Shown here: positions 37,931 through 47,836 of the stretch, piece by piece | Layout of the letters: every line of letters starts with the position of its first letter | How positions within the stretch are numbered: position 1 is the stretch's first letter | Origin: Collinsella sp. TM09-10AT | Lineage (GTDB): Bacteria; Actinomycetota; Coriobacteriia; Coriobacteriales; Coriobacteriaceae | Assembly: GCF_003436275.1 (NCBI RefSeq) | Contig: NZ_QSOP01000008.1 | Coordinates: forward strand, 31,805 to 95,804 | Direction of reading: 5' to 3' | Length of the DNA stretch: 64,000 bases | The notes under the pieces: generated by a model | What the model was told of the DNA's origin: nothing | Seen by the model: the letters and a program-made list of their open reading frames with translations, nothing else | Databases searched by the model: none | Position numbers and translations under genes: made by a program

Positions 37931-38386
37931 ATGCATGTCTTTAACTCGCGCGCCGATTTCGACGCTCAGATGAAGTCTGTCAAGAAGTGGATGCGCACCG
38001 GCCAGGCGCTCGATGGTGTTGCCGACCTGCAGCACGACGTGGCGTACTCCATCGGCGACTCGTTGGTGTACTGGTGGGTGAACGCCCACGAGGCAGCTAC
38101 CGCCGATCTGGTCGGTCACCGTCGCTACCATGCCGTGCTCGCCCCGCTCGATGGCGACCTGACCGTCGAGGTGGCTTCCAAGACGGATCTTACCTGCACG
38201 CGCGCCTACAGCGATATCGACGATCGCGAGCGCTTTGAGGGTACGGGGGAGACCGTGACGATTCCCACCGGCGGCGTTGCCGTCGTCGAAATTGACGAGG
38301 CCTACCGTGTCGTGGCCGATGCCGCGGATCCCCGCGTCGTGGTACTGCACGTGACGGTTGAAGGTTATTCCTTCCCCAACAAGTAG
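37931..38386 (+). CDS. ebgC: EbgC-like beta-galactosidase small subunit (YhcH/YjgK/YiaL family)
   Basis: Small cupin-like protein of 151 residues. In E. coli EbgC is needed for full activity of EbgA. Landmarks are VKKWMRTGQALDGVADLQHDVAYSIGD at the start, HRRYHAVLAPLDGDLTVEVA in the middle and a final HVTVEGYSFPNK. It starts 3 bases after ebgA, so the two are certainly one operon, and the pairing is the main reason for the EbgA rather than LacZ call. Confidence 0.88.
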   Translation: MHVFNSRADFDAQMKSVKKWMRTGQALDGVADLQHDVAYSIGDSLVYWWVNAHEAATADLVGHRRYHAVLAPLDGDLTVEVASKTDLTCTRAYSDIDDRERFEGTGETVTIPTGGVAVVEIDEAYRVVADAADPRVVVLHVTVEGYSFPNK

Positions 38387-38419
38387 TATTCGTCCGTTTG
38401 GACGTTTGCTTCGCGCCGT

Positions 38420-38463
38420 TAAGGGGGATGGCTTTGTTGACTCCCTTTTCCCCATTCCCCTTA
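38420..38463. repeat. Inverted repeat after ebgC
   Basis: TAAGGGGGATGG at 38420-38431 pairs with CCATTCCCCTTA at 38452-38463 (11/12) with a 20-base loop. No clear T-run follows. It could be the operon terminator or belong to the palindrome class. Confidence 0.55.
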
Positions 38464-38527
38464 GCAGGTGCGCCGTCCACGATTGCGCTTGCAGTCCGGA
38501 CGGTTTTAGATGAGATATAACGGATGA

Positions 38528-40003
<1,476 letters not shown>

Positions 40004-40050
40004 CGGCTAGGATTAATCTACGGCTGTGGAATAAATCGATTCCCTTTCCT

Positions 40051-40080
40051 AAGGAGGGGCCTTACGAGGCCCCTCCTTTT
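40051..40080 (+). terminator. Intrinsic terminator of the permease gene
   Basis: AAGGAGGGGCC at 40051-40061 pairs with GGCCCCTCCTT at 40068-40078, ending in TTTT. Confidence 0.9.
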
Positions 40081-40106
40081 GTGTTTTGGGGCATGGTTTT
40101 GGACCC

Positions 40107-40328
40107 CGTGGTCAAAAAATGCCAAATATGAGTACTGTTGCAAAAGAGGTGTCATATTTTTCGGCCTGTTCTGAGCAAAAACGGGCTCAAAATCAATTTA
40201 TATAACCCCCTTTAAAGGGCGTTTGACGGCTTTCAACCTCTTCGAATCGCTCAAAGGAGGCAATTTGCTCTCGATTTTGCTGCTACTAAATTGGTGACAG
40301 TACTCATATTTGCCACTTTTTGCCCACG
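40107..40328. mobile_element. 222-bp element with 32-bp terminal inverted repeats (MITE-like)
   Basis: The left end 40107-40138 and right end 40297-40328 are inverted copies matching at 29 of 32 positions (shared core CAAATATGAGTACTGT). The 158-bp interior is AT-richer than its surroundings, has no gene, and contains smaller repeats around GAGCAAAAACGGGCTC. No target-site duplication is evident at the ends. It looks like a small non-autonomous element or an extended hairpin; no transposase is in the window. Confidence 0.6.
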
Positions 40329-40424
40329 AGGTGTTCAGAGGAGCTCTCGACAAGCATCTAACGCTACAATAACTACCACGTGGCTGGGTTTGCCGGCCGA
40401 ATGTGCGATGCCGTGGGAGGGGAC

Positions 40425-40673
40425 ATGGTCGAGTTTACAAAGACGATTAAAGATCCGTTGGGACTGCATGCCCGCCCGGTTGCGCTGCTCTATGACATAA
40501 TTGCCAAGCATCGTAGCAACGTATCGGTCAGCATCGGCGATCGCCATACCGACGGCCGCGATGTAATGGGGCTCATGGCTCTCTACGGCGAGTGCGGCGA
40601 GGACATCATCTTCCGCATTTCGGGCGTAGACGAGGCCTCGTGTGTCACGTCGATCAGAAACCTCTCCCTCTAA
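40425..40673 (+). CDS. HPr-family phosphocarrier protein with Asp at the Ser46 position
   Basis: Small cytoplasmic protein of 82 residues with the HPr fold. The phospho-acceptor His15 is in LGLHARPVA. At the place of the regulatory Ser46 it has Asp46 (GRDVMGLMALYG). ATG 40425 is fixed by GGGAGGGG 4 bases upstream. No ptsI or other PTS gene is adjacent, so this may be a second, specialised HPr (Crh-like in idea) rather than the general one; that is inference. Confidence 0.85.
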   Translation: MVEFTKTIKDPLGLHARPVALLYDIIAKHRSNVSVSIGDRHTDGRDVMGLMALYGECGEDIIFRISGVDEASCVTSIRNLSL

Positions 40674-40683
40674 ACGCAACAAT

Positions 40684-40710
40684 GTGACAAAGGGGCTGTC
40701 CCCTTGTCAC
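40684..40710. repeat. Short REP-like hairpin after the HPr gene
   Basis: GTGACAAAGGGG at 40684-40695 pairs with CCCCTTGTCAC at 40700-40710 with one bulged base. The GTGACAAAGGGG/CTGTCCCC type of word is common in REP-like repeats of many bacteria; it may also act as a terminator. Confidence 0.6.
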
Positions 40711-40761
40711 ACCTGTTTCATATGGGAAACTTTTTCGAAAACTGAATAGGGACCCTTTCCA

Positions 40762-40815
40762 AAAAGTTAACCACGTGCTAGTTTACTGTAGCGAACATAG
40801 ACGTGGTTAACTTTT
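40762..40815. promoter_or_regulatory. Inverted repeat upstream of the first feoA
   Basis: AAAAGTTAACCACGT at 40762-40776 and ACGTGGTTAACTTTT at 40801-40815 form a perfect 15-bp inverted repeat with a 24-base centre that holds GTTTACTGTAGCGAAC. It ends 43 bases before the feoA start, a position suited to control of the feo genes, but it also fits the long-palindrome class. Confidence 0.5.
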
Positions 40816-40858
40816 GCTGCATCGATGTTGAGGACGAACTGACGTTAGGAGCACACTC

Positions 40859-41101
40859 ATGTCTTGCGGACCGCAGATGCCGGCCATGCCGCTTTCGATG
40901 GTGAAAGCGGGCGAAACCGTGCACGTGTCTCGTGTAAAGGGCAATGAGGACATGAAGCACCACCTCAAGGACCTCGGCTTTGTCGAGGGCAGTGAGGTTC
41001 ACGTGGTGAGCTCGAGTGGCGCCAATATCATCGTCACCGTGCTGGGCGCACGCTTTGGTATCGATACCAAGGTCGCCATGCACATCATGACCGTCGGTTA
41101 G
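40859..41101 (+). CDS. feoA: FeoA-type ferrous iron transport accessory protein (first copy)
   Basis: Small SH3-like cytoplasmic protein of 80 residues that works with the ferrous iron pump FeoB. Pattern: MPLSMVKAGETVHVSRVKGNEDMKHHLKDLGFVEGSEVHVVS (landmarks MKHHLKDLGF and EGSEV). AGGAG precedes ATG 40859. A second feoA follows after 39 bases and feoB after that. Confidence 0.92.
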   Translation: MSCGPQMPAMPLSMVKAGETVHVSRVKGNEDMKHHLKDLGFVEGSEVHVVSSSGANIIVTVLGARFGIDTKVAMHIMTVG

Positions 41102-41140
41102 TTCGCAGCATTTCATAAAAGCTGAAAGGGGGAAAAGAAT

Positions 41141-41362
41141 ATGAAGACGTTGGGTGACGTTAAGGTGGGCGAGAGCTCTACCATCGTCAAGCTTCACGGC
41201 GAGGGCGCGCTTCGCCGTCACCTTATGGACCTGGGCCTCATCAAGGGCACTTCGTTCAAGGTCGTTAAGGTTGCACCGCTCGGAGATCCGGTCGAGATCA
41301 ACGTGCGCGGCTACGAGCTTTCCATCCGCAAGGAGGAGGCTGCCGTCGTCGAGGTCCAGTAA
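41141..41362 (+). CDS. feoA: FeoA-type ferrous iron transport accessory protein (second copy)
   Basis: FeoA-domain protein of 73 residues, a diverged relative of the preceding one: LRRHLMDLGLIKGTSFKVVK followed by GDPVEINVRGYELSIRKEEA. AAAGGGGG precedes the ATG. Two feoA genes before one feoB are common in anaerobic Firmicutes and Actinobacteria; a division of labour between them is not established. Confidence 0.92.
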   Translation: MKTLGDVKVGESSTIVKLHGEGALRRHLMDLGLIKGTSFKVVKVAPLGDPVEINVRGYELSIRKEEAAVVEVQ

Positions 41363-41390
41363 GGGCCCGCGGCAACTATTTATGCAGATA

Positions 41391-41410
41391 AAGTTAGGTT
41401 TTTCTAACTT
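41391..41410. promoter_or_regulatory. Candidate metal-regulator box upstream of feoB
   Basis: AAGTTAG-n6-CTAACTT at 41391-41410 is a compact 7-bp inverted repeat in an AT-rich stretch between feoA and feoB. It resembles the dyads bound by DtxR-family iron regulators (GTTAG..CTAAC), but is not a full consensus match. Confidence 0.4.
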
Positions 41411-41485
41411 AAATTTGCAATGTTGAAGCACATTATCCAGCCCGTGCGGAGAAAGCAGCGCGGGCACACAAGGAAGAAGGATTGA

Positions 41486-43813
41486 ATGGCGGATTCTCAG
41501 ATCCATGTCGCGCTGGCGGGTAACCCCAACTGCGGCAAGACCACGCTTTTCAACCTGATCACCGGCGCCAACGGCTACGTTGGCAACTGGCCCGGCGTCA
41601 CGGTTGAGAAAAAGGAAGCCAAGCTCCTGAGTGACAAGAACGTCACGATTACAGACCTCCCCGGCATCTACTCGCTTTCCCCCTACAGCCCCGAGGAGCA
41701 GTGCTCGCGCGACTACCTCATGAGCGGCGAGCCCGATGTCGTTGTCCAGGTGGTCGATGCCACCAACCTCGAGCGCAACCTGTACCTGGCGCTTCAGGTT
41801 ATCGAGACCGGCCTGCCCGTGGTCGTCGCCCTCAACATGGCCGACCTGGTCGAGAAGAACGGCGACAAGATCGACACGGACAAGCTTTCCAAGAAGCTCG
41901 GTTGCCCGGTCATGATGATCTCGGCCCTTAAAAACAAGGGTATCAAGGAGCTGTTCGAGCAGGTCAAGAAGTCTGCTGCTTCCAAGGGCCAGGTGCCGGA
42001 GCACAAGTTCGATTCCTCCATCGAGGACGTTCTGGACCACATCGAGAACAACCTGCCGGCGAGCGTTCCCGCCAACAAGCGTCGCTACTACGCTGTCAAG
42101 CTGTTTGAGCGCGACGCGGACGCCTGCAAGCTCATCAACCTCACCAAGGAGAAGGCCGCTCGCGTCGAGCAGCTGGTCGCCCAGTGCGAGCAGGATTGCG
42201 ACGACGACGCCGAGTCCATCATCACCGGCGAGCGCTATGGCGTGATTGCCCACATTATCGACGAGTGCATGACCAAGGCTCCGGCCAAGATGAGCACCTC
42301 CGAGAAGATCGACCGCGTGGTTACCAACCGTATCCTGGGCCTGCCGATCTTTGTGGTCATCATGTTCTGCGTGTACTACATCGCCGTTTCCACCCTGGGC
42401 GGCACGGTGACCGACTTCACCAACGACCAGCTCTTCGGCACCGACGGCTGGTACGTGCTCGGTCAGGGTCGCGACGCCTATGACGCAGCTGTTGAGGCTG
42501 CGGGCGACAACGCCGACTCGGTCGATCCAGCACAGTACGGCCCCTATGTCCCGGGTATCACCACCGCGGTGCATGACGCTCTCGTGGCGGGCGGTACCGA
42601 GGACGGTGGCCTCGTCGATTCGCTGGTCTGCGACGGCATCGTGGCTGGCATCGGCGCCATCATGGGCTTCGTCCCGCAGATGTTCCTGCTCTTTGTGATG
42701 CTGTCCTTCCTGGAGGACTGCGGCTACATGGCCCGCGTCGCCTTCATCATGGACCGCGTGTTCCGCCGCTTTGGCCTGTCCGGTAAGTCCTTTATCCCCA
42801 TGCTCGTGTCCTCGGGCTGCGGCGTCCCCGGCGTCATGGCCACCAAGACCATCGAGAACGAGAAGGACCGCCGCATGACGGTCATGACCACCACGTTTAT
42901 TCCCTGCGGTGCCAAGCTGCCGATCATCGCCCTGCTCATGGGTTCCATCATCGGCGATTCTTCCACCACCGCCGCATGGATCAGCCCGCTGTTCTACTTC
43001 TTGGGCGTCTTTGCCGTCATCGCCTCGGGCCTCATGCTCAAGAAGACCAAGCTCTTCGCCGGTCGCCCGACGCCGTTCGTTATGGAGCTTCCCGCCTATC
43101 ACTTCCCGGCAATCCGCTCTTGGGCGCTGCATGTATGGGAGCGCTGCTGGGCCTTTATCAAGAAGGCCGGCACGGTCATCTTTGCGTCCACCGTCGTCGT
43201 TTGGTTCCTCTCCAACTTTGGTAGCTACAACGGCGCCTTTGGCTACCTGCCTTCCATGGAGGGCATCCCCGAGGAGTTCATGGATTACTCCGTGCTTGCC
43301 ATGTTCGGCAACCTGGTCGCTTGGATCTTCGCCCCGCTCGGCTTTAGCACCTGGCAGGCCACCGCACTGACCGTCTCGGGTCTCGTTGCCAAGGAGAACG
43401 TTGTCGCCACCGCCGGCTCGCTGCTGTCCGTTGCCGACGCCGGCGAGACCGACCCGAGCCTGTGGACCGCGTTTGCGGCTATGTTCCCGACCATGGGCGC
43501 TTGCGTCGCCTTTGGTGCCTTCAACCTGCTGTGCGCTCCGTGCTTTGCCGCTATCGGCACCATCCGTAACCAGATGAACTCCGGTAAGTGGACCGCGATT
43601 GCCATCGGCTACGAGTGTGCCTTTGCTTGGGTCATCGGCCTGTTCATCAACCAGTTCTATAACCTGCTTGTTCTTGGGCAGTTTGGTATCTGGACGGTTG
43701 TGGCCATCGTGCTGCTGGCTGCGATGCTCTTCCAGATCTTCCGTCCCATGCCCAAGCATGCTTGGACCGACGAGGACGAGACCAACACCTCTTCCGCCGC
43801 AGTTTCCGCTTAA
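41486..43813 (+). CDS. feoB: Ferrous iron transporter FeoB
   Basis: Membrane iron(II) transporter of 775 residues. The N-terminal G domain has G1 GNPNCGKTT (12-20), G3 DLPGIYSL and G4 NMAD, followed by the GDI helical domain and the membrane part with two Gate regions (SSGCGVPGVMATKTI and PCGAKLPIIALL). An extracytoplasmic loop near 310-375 is enlarged and acidic. ATG 41486 follows AAGGAAGAAGG. Forms the feo operon with two feoA genes; a Cys-rich partner lies downstream. Confidence 0.96.
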   Translation: MADSQIHVALAGNPNCGKTTLFNLITGANGYVGNWPGVTVEKKEAKLLSDKNVTITDLPGIYSLSPYSPEEQCSRDYLMSGEPDVVVQVVDATNLERNLYLALQVIETGLPVVVALNMADLVEKNGDKIDTDKLSKKLGCPVMMISALKNKGIKELFEQVKKSAASKGQVPEHKFDSSIEDVLDHIENNLPASVPANKRRYYAVKLFERDADACKLINLTKEKAARVEQLVAQCEQDCDDDAESIITGERYGVIAHIIDECMTKAPAKMSTSEKIDRVVTNRILGLPIFVVIMFCVYYIAVSTLGGTVTDFTNDQLFGTDGWYVLGQGRDAYDAAVEAAGDNADSVDPAQYGPYVPGITTAVHDALVAGGTEDGGLVDSLVCDGIVAGIGAIMGFVPQMFLLFVMLSFLEDCGYMARVAFIMDRVFRRFGLSGKSFIPMLVSSGCGVPGVMATKTIENEKDRRMTVMTTTFIPCGAKLPIIALLMGSIIGDSSTTAAWISPLFYFLGVFAVIASGLMLKKTKLFAGRPTPFVMELPAYHFPAIRSWALHVWERCWAFIKKAGTVIFASTVVVWFLSNFGSYNGAFGYLPSMEGIPEEFMDYSVLAMFGNLVAWIFAPLGFSTWQATALTVSGLVAKENVVATAGSLLSVADAGETDPSLWTAFAAMFPTMGACVAFGAFNLLCAPCFAAIGTIRNQMNSGKWTAIAIGYECAFAWVIGLFINQFYNLLVLGQFGIWTVVAIVLLAAMLFQIFRPMPKHAWTDEDETNTSSAAVSA

Positions 43814-43842
43814 GTCCAAATAAGGATTAGCCCCTTTCCACG

Positions 43843-43876
43843 AGCCCGGGTGTCCCAGTGACACTCGGGCTTTTTG
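43843..43876 (+). terminator. Intrinsic terminator of feoB
   Basis: AGCCCGGGTGTC at 43843-43854 pairs with GACACTCGGGCT at 43860-43871 (11/12), followed by TTTT. Further right (43885-43964) an imperfect GGGACAG.../...CTGTCCC pair is seen, of the REP-like word type. Confidence 0.85.
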
Positions 43877-44017
43877 GTGCAATGGGGGACAGATTGCTTT
43901 GCTCCAGAAGTAAGATGTGGCGTTTCCGCAGATAAAACCGACCAAAACAAACCTGTCCCTTTTTGGCAGGTGGAAGATGGGGTAAAGTAAGTGGTGGTTA
44001 ACTAGAGGAGGCTTACT

Positions 44018-44218
44018 ATGGCACCTATCGATATTGTTGTGTTGGCTGTTATCGGCATTGCGTTTGTCGCCGTGTGTGTGCGTATCTACCGAAAGGGCAC
44101 CTGCGCCGACTGCGCCCAGGGTGGCGTTTGCACGGGGCATTGCTCCAACAAAAAGACGTGCGCCGCACTTAAGGGCGTGGACAAAATCGCCGAAGACTTG
44201 GGCCGCGGGATCAAATAA
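44018..44218 (+). CDS. FeoB-associated Cys-rich membrane protein
   Basis: Small protein of 66 residues: one transmembrane helix (IVVLAVIGIAFVAVCVRIY), then a cytoplasmic Cys cluster CADCAQGGVCTGHCSNKKTC with six cysteines in all after the helix region. This is the pattern of the FeoB-associated Cys-rich protein family encoded after feoB in many anaerobes. AGAGGAGG precedes the ATG. It lies 204 bases after feoB beyond a terminator, so it may have its own promoter. Function as FeoC-like helper is inferred. Confidence 0.85.
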   Translation: MAPIDIVVLAVIGIAFVAVCVRIYRKGTCADCAQGGVCTGHCSNKKTCAALKGVDKIAEDLGRGIK

Positions 44219-44230
44219 GGCCCGGACATC

Positions 44231-44266
44231 AAAGCGCCCCGCGAGCATTCGTTCGCGGGGCGCTTT
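44231..44266. terminator. Bidirectional-type terminator between the Cys-rich gene and kdpE
   Basis: AAAGCGCCCCGCGA at 44231-44244 pairs perfectly with TCGCGGGGCGCTTT at 44253-44266. Confidence 0.85.
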
Positions 44267-44319
44267 GCGCATTTGGACGCGAGCGCGGCGAGTTGAAGAG
44301 TAATTTTGGGCATCGTTAA

Positions 44320-44398
44320 ATCAGTTGCGGTGAAATGCGGACTGTTTTGGCTGTCAAAGGCCTTATCTACTCCGTATTCCACCGCAACTTTTTGTGGG
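44320..44398 (+). repeat. 79-bp palindromic repeat, left copy flanking the kdp locus
   Basis: Identical at 77 of 79 positions, and in the same orientation, to 52728-52806. Its arms AGTTGCGGTGAAATGCGGA (44323-44341) and 44371-44389 pair at 17 of 19 positions. It ends 5 bases before the kdpE stop codon. A diverged relative lies at 58029-58097. Confidence 0.93.
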
Positions 44399-44403
44399 GT
44401 GGG

Positions 44404-45108
44404 CTAGAGACGCTGCATGCGGTACCCGACGCCCATGTGCGTCTGAATCATCTTGGGGTGAGAGGGGTCTGCCTCGATCTTCTTGCGCAGGGTGCGCATG
44501 AACACGCGCAGGCTCGCCAGATCGCTGTCCCAGCTCGTGCCCCATATCTCGCGGGTGATGAAGGTGTGGGTGAGCACCTTGTCGACGTTTTTCGCCAGAA
44601 GGACGAGCAATTTGTACTCGGTTGGGGTGAGCGAGAGCTCGCGTCCGTCTTTCGTCGCGTATCCCGCGGCGTAGTCGATATGCAGCGGACCGTTGTCGAA
44701 CGTGCTCGCTTCTGTCGACTCGCTCGACGCCATCGAGGAGCGCCTCAAATTCGCACGGACGCGCGCGAGCAACTCATCCACAGAAAAGGGCTTGGTGAGG
44801 TAGTCGTCTGCCCCTGCGTCAAGTGCTGCAATCTTGTCGGAATCTTCGGTGCGCGCCGAAATGACGATAATGGGGACTGCCGACCAGCTTCGGATCTTCG
44901 TGATGACCTCGATACCGTCAATGTCGGGAAGGCCGAGGTCGAGCATGATGAGGCTGGGGCCGTGCGACACCGCATCCATGATGGCGGCCTGGCCGTCGCA
45001 AACCTTGCTCACGACATAGCCGTGGAGGTCAAGCGCGGTCGAAACGAGGTTTTGAACGGTCAGGTCATCTTCGACCAGGAGGATGCGTGGCTTAGCGGCA
45101 TTATTCAT
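44404..45108 (-). CDS. kdpE: KdpE response regulator
   Basis: OmpR-family regulator of 234 residues that activates kdpFABC. Receiver with E13-D14-D15, phospho-acceptor D57 in IMLDLGLPDIDG, T in ISART and K in LTKPFS; winged-helix domain ending in IQTHMGVGYRMQ. The ATG at 45108 overlaps the end of kdpD by 8 bases, so kdpD-kdpE are translationally coupled. The stop lies right beside the 79-bp repeat. Confidence 0.95.
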   Translation of the reverse strand: MNNAAKPRILLVEDDLTVQNLVSTALDLHGYVVSKVCDGQAAIMDAVSHGPSLIMLDLGLPDIDGIEVITKIRSWSAVPIIVISARTEDSDKIAALDAGADDYLTKPFSVDELLARVRANLRRSSMASSESTEASTFDNGPLHIDYAAGYATKDGRELSLTPTEYKLLVLLAKNVDKVLTHTFITREIWGTSWDSDLASLRVFMRTLRKKIEADPSHPKMIQTHMGVGYRMQRL

Positions 45109-47836
45109 GAATCTCGATCTCCTCAGCGGGCAGGGTAAAACGGAAGACGGCCCCATGGGGGTGGTTGTCGCGAACTTCGATGACGCCGCCATGCGCCTCC
45201 ACGATGGAGCGGCAGAGCGACAGCCCAAGGCCGATGCTTCGACGCGAATCCACGGGCCGCGTATTGCTTGAGGTGAAGAAGCGCTCAAAGATATGAGGCT
45301 TGTCGCAGTCTGCCACACCCGGCCCATCGTCTGCGACGTCCACCACGACGAACGCACCCTCGCGACGTGCGCTGATGGTGACAGTCGAGTCCTCGGGCGT
45401 GTATTTGAAGGCGTTCATGATGAGATTCGTAAGCACCTGCATGATGAGATGGACGTCAATGCGTACCAGCAGGATGTCGTCAGTGTGCTCGATGGTGACG
45501 GTACGTCCATGCGATGCTTGGGCGGCATGGCTGAGGGCGGCCTCGATGACCTCGTCGATGAGCTCGGATGTGAAGTTGAGGTGAATGGTGCCGTCCTCGA
45601 CGCGTGTGATGGCGAGGAGGTTCTCCACGGTATCAATAAGCCAGAGGGAGTCATCGTAGATGGCATCGGCAAGATCGCAGCGCTGTTCGAGGCTGAGCCT
45701 CTCGTCGCTCTTCCGAAGGATTGCCGCAGATCCGGATATAGCCGTGAGGGGTGTCCTCAAATCGTGGCCGATGGAGCGCAAAAGGTTGGCGCGCAGCTGC
45801 TCGTTTTTCGCCAAGACCGCAGCCTCTTCGCGCTCTTGCGCCGCTCGGTCACTTTCGAGCGCCAAGGCGCATTCACCTACGATAGATAGGACGATCGAAT
45901 GCTCGAAGGCTTCGGTCTCGCGCCCCTCCAGGGCGATGCCGATGACACCGAATACCTTGTCGCCGGTGCGAACCGCGAGGTAGAGACAGCGCGCCTCAGG
46001 CAGGGTCCGCGTGCTTGCGCCCGCGCGCTTGTTGTTGGTGAAGGTCCAGGTTGCAACGGCGCGCTCGTAGTCGGTGAGCAGCGACGCGGATCGGTTTTCG
46101 GTGCCAGCGGACTCATAGAGCGCCTTGCCGAGCGTGCCGTGTTCGGCGGGGTAGAAGACCACGTCGAGTTTTAGCAGTTTGACGAGTTGGTTCATGGCGA
46201 CGCGGGCGCACTCCTCCGCGCTATGGGCTTGCTGTAAGAGCTGGTTCGTTTCGAGGAGTACGCGCGTTTTGAATGCGTTCTCGGCGGAGGTACGGGCATT
46301 GTCGGCGATGCGCGCAGTTAACTCGCCGGCGACCATAGCGGTAGCGAACATGATGCCGAACGTGACCAGATAGCTTCGGTCGTAGCTGGCGAGCGAAAAC
46401 AGAGGCGTGACGAAGCAGAAGTTGTAAAGCACTACAGAGAGCACGCTCGATACGATCGTGCAGATACGCCCCGTCGTGGTGACGGCGGTCAGCAGGGCCG
46501 TGAGGATATAGAGGGATATGATGCTGGAATCGGCAAATCCCAGATGGCGGAAAGCCGTGCCGATCGCCGTGGCGACAAGAGAGAGGGCCAGCGTGCGAAG
46601 CACGTTTCGGCTGCTGGGCGGCTGCAGAGCGAGCGCATGGCGGCGTCCTTTGGGTCGGGAGGGCGGAGTCGACTGGTCTGGAATGATGTAAATGTCGAGG
46701 TTCGGGGCGAATGCTATGAGCTGTTCTACGAGAGATTTGCGGCCAAAGAGGGCCTGACGGACGCTGCTGTGCTCGCCCGTGCGCCCCATGACGATCTTCG
46801 AAATACCCGACAGGCGCGCGAACTCGGAGATCTGAAACGCGACGTCGTCGCCATAGACGGTTTCCATATGTGCTCCGAGCTGCTCGGCTAGGGCGATATT
46901 GGCTGCAAGCTTGGCGCGCTCATCATCGCTCATGGCTTGCGTGCGCGGGCTTTCTACGAACAGGGCGACGAGCTCGCTGCGAAACGCTTTCGCCATGCGT
47001 GCGGCGGCACGGACGATGCGGGGATTGGTCGGCGCCGGGGAGACACAGACTAAGATACGCTCCTTGGTGTAGTAGTCACGGTTTCCCAGCACGCGTGCGG
47101 CGTCTGTGAGGTGGCCGGTGCGATCGGCGCAGCGGCGCAGCGCGATTTCTCGGAGTGCGGTGAGGTTTTCGACGGTAAAAAAATGCTGTTGCGCTCGGTC
47201 GGCTTGTGCGGGACGGTAGACGAGGCCGGCGCGAAGGCGCTCAAGTAGGTCTTCGGGCTCTATGTCGACGAGCTCGACCTGGTCGGCATCATCGAAGATA
47301 CGGTCGGGGATTCGTTCGCTCACGACAACGCCGGTGATGGATGCAACCATGTCGTTTAGGCTCTCGATATGCTGAACGTTTACGGTCGTATAGACGTCGA
47401 TGCCCGCATGTAGAAGTTCCTCGACGTCTTGATAGCGTTTGTCGTGGCGAGACCCCGGCGCATTCGTATGGGCGAGCTCGTCGACAAGGATGAGCTGAGG
47501 GGCGCGCTCGATAGCCACATCTAGATCGAACTCGCTGAGCGCAATGCCGTTGTGCTCGATGAGTTTACAGGGCACGTTCTCAAGCCCTTGTGCAAGATGG
47601 GCAGTTGCCGGACGTTCGTGCGGCTCGATGTATCCCGCGACGACGTCGACACCTCGCCGCTTGGCGGCGTGGGCGGCTTGAAGCATCGCATAGGTTTTGC
47701 CTGCGCCAGCAGCGTAGCCAAAGAAAATTTTGAGGTGTCCCCGGCTGGTTCGAGCGTCATCGGCGGCCTCGTCTTTCTCAATTGCCTTGAGGATGAGGTC
47801 TGGATTGACGCGAGTGTCCGATGCGTCGCGCTGCAT
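45101..47836 (-). CDS. kdpD: KdpD turgor/potassium sensor histidine kinase
   Basis: Sensor kinase of 911 residues. The N-terminal KdpD domain has Walker A GYAAGAGKT (40-48) and DELAHTNAPGSRH; a UspA-like domain follows (ILVCVSPAPTNPRIVRAAARMA in part). Four closely spaced helices (DUF4118 type, roughly 400-500) precede a GAF-like segment, and the kinase core has the phospho-acceptor His near residue 691 in IGHDLRTPLTAISGSAA. ATG 47836 is chosen because GAAAGG lies 9 bases upstream. Divergent from kdpFABC. Confidence 0.95.
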   Translation of the reverse strand: MQRDASDTRVNPDLILKAIEKDEAADDARTSRGHLKIFFGYAAGAGKTYAMLQAAHAAKRRGVDVVAGYIEPHERPATAHLAQGLENVPCKLIEHNGIALSEFDLDVAIERAPQLILVDELAHTNAPGSRHDKRYQDVEELLHAGIDVYTTVNVQHIESLNDMVASITGVVVSERIPDRIFDDADQVELVDIEPEDLLERLRAGLVYRPAQADRAQQHFFTVENLTALREIALRRCADRTGHLTDAARVLGNRDYYTKERILVCVSPAPTNPRIVRAAARMAKAFRSELVALFVESPRTQAMSDDERAKLAANIALAEQLGAHMETVYGDDVAFQISEFARLSGISKIVMGRTGEHSSVRQALFGRKSLVEQLIAFAPNLDIYIIPDQSTPPSRPKGRRHALALQPPSSRNVLRTLALSLVATAIGTAFRHLGFADSSIISLYILTALLTAVTTTGRICTIVSSVLSVVLYNFCFVTPLFSLASYDRSYLVTFGIMFATAMVAGELTARIADNARTSAENAFKTRVLLETNQLLQQAHSAEECARVAMNQLVKLLKLDVVFYPAEHGTLGKALYESAGTENRSASLLTDYERAVATWTFTNNKRAGASTRTLPEARCLYLAVRTGDKVFGVIGIALEGRETEAFEHSIVLSIVGECALALESDRAAQEREEAAVLAKNEQLRANLLRSIGHDLRTPLTAISGSAAILRKSDERLSLEQRCDLADAIYDDSLWLIDTVENLLAITRVEDGTIHLNFTSELIDEVIEAALSHAAQASHGRTVTIEHTDDILLVRIDVHLIMQVLTNLIMNAFKYTPEDSTVTISARREGAFVVVDVADDGPGVADCDKPHIFERFFTSSNTRPVDSRRSIGLGLSLCRSIVEAHGGVIEVRDNHPHGAVFRFTLPAEEIEIHE

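Noticed and set aside
40684..40710. REP-like hairpin taken as proof of a RAYT transposase system
   Set aside because: No REP-associated transposase gene is present in this window, so the link can only be tested on the full genome.
40778..44272. A 1164-codon open frame on the minus strand opposite the feo genes
   Set aside because: It is antisense to feoA, feoA and feoB, which have clear family motifs and ribosome sites; the antisense product resembles nothing.
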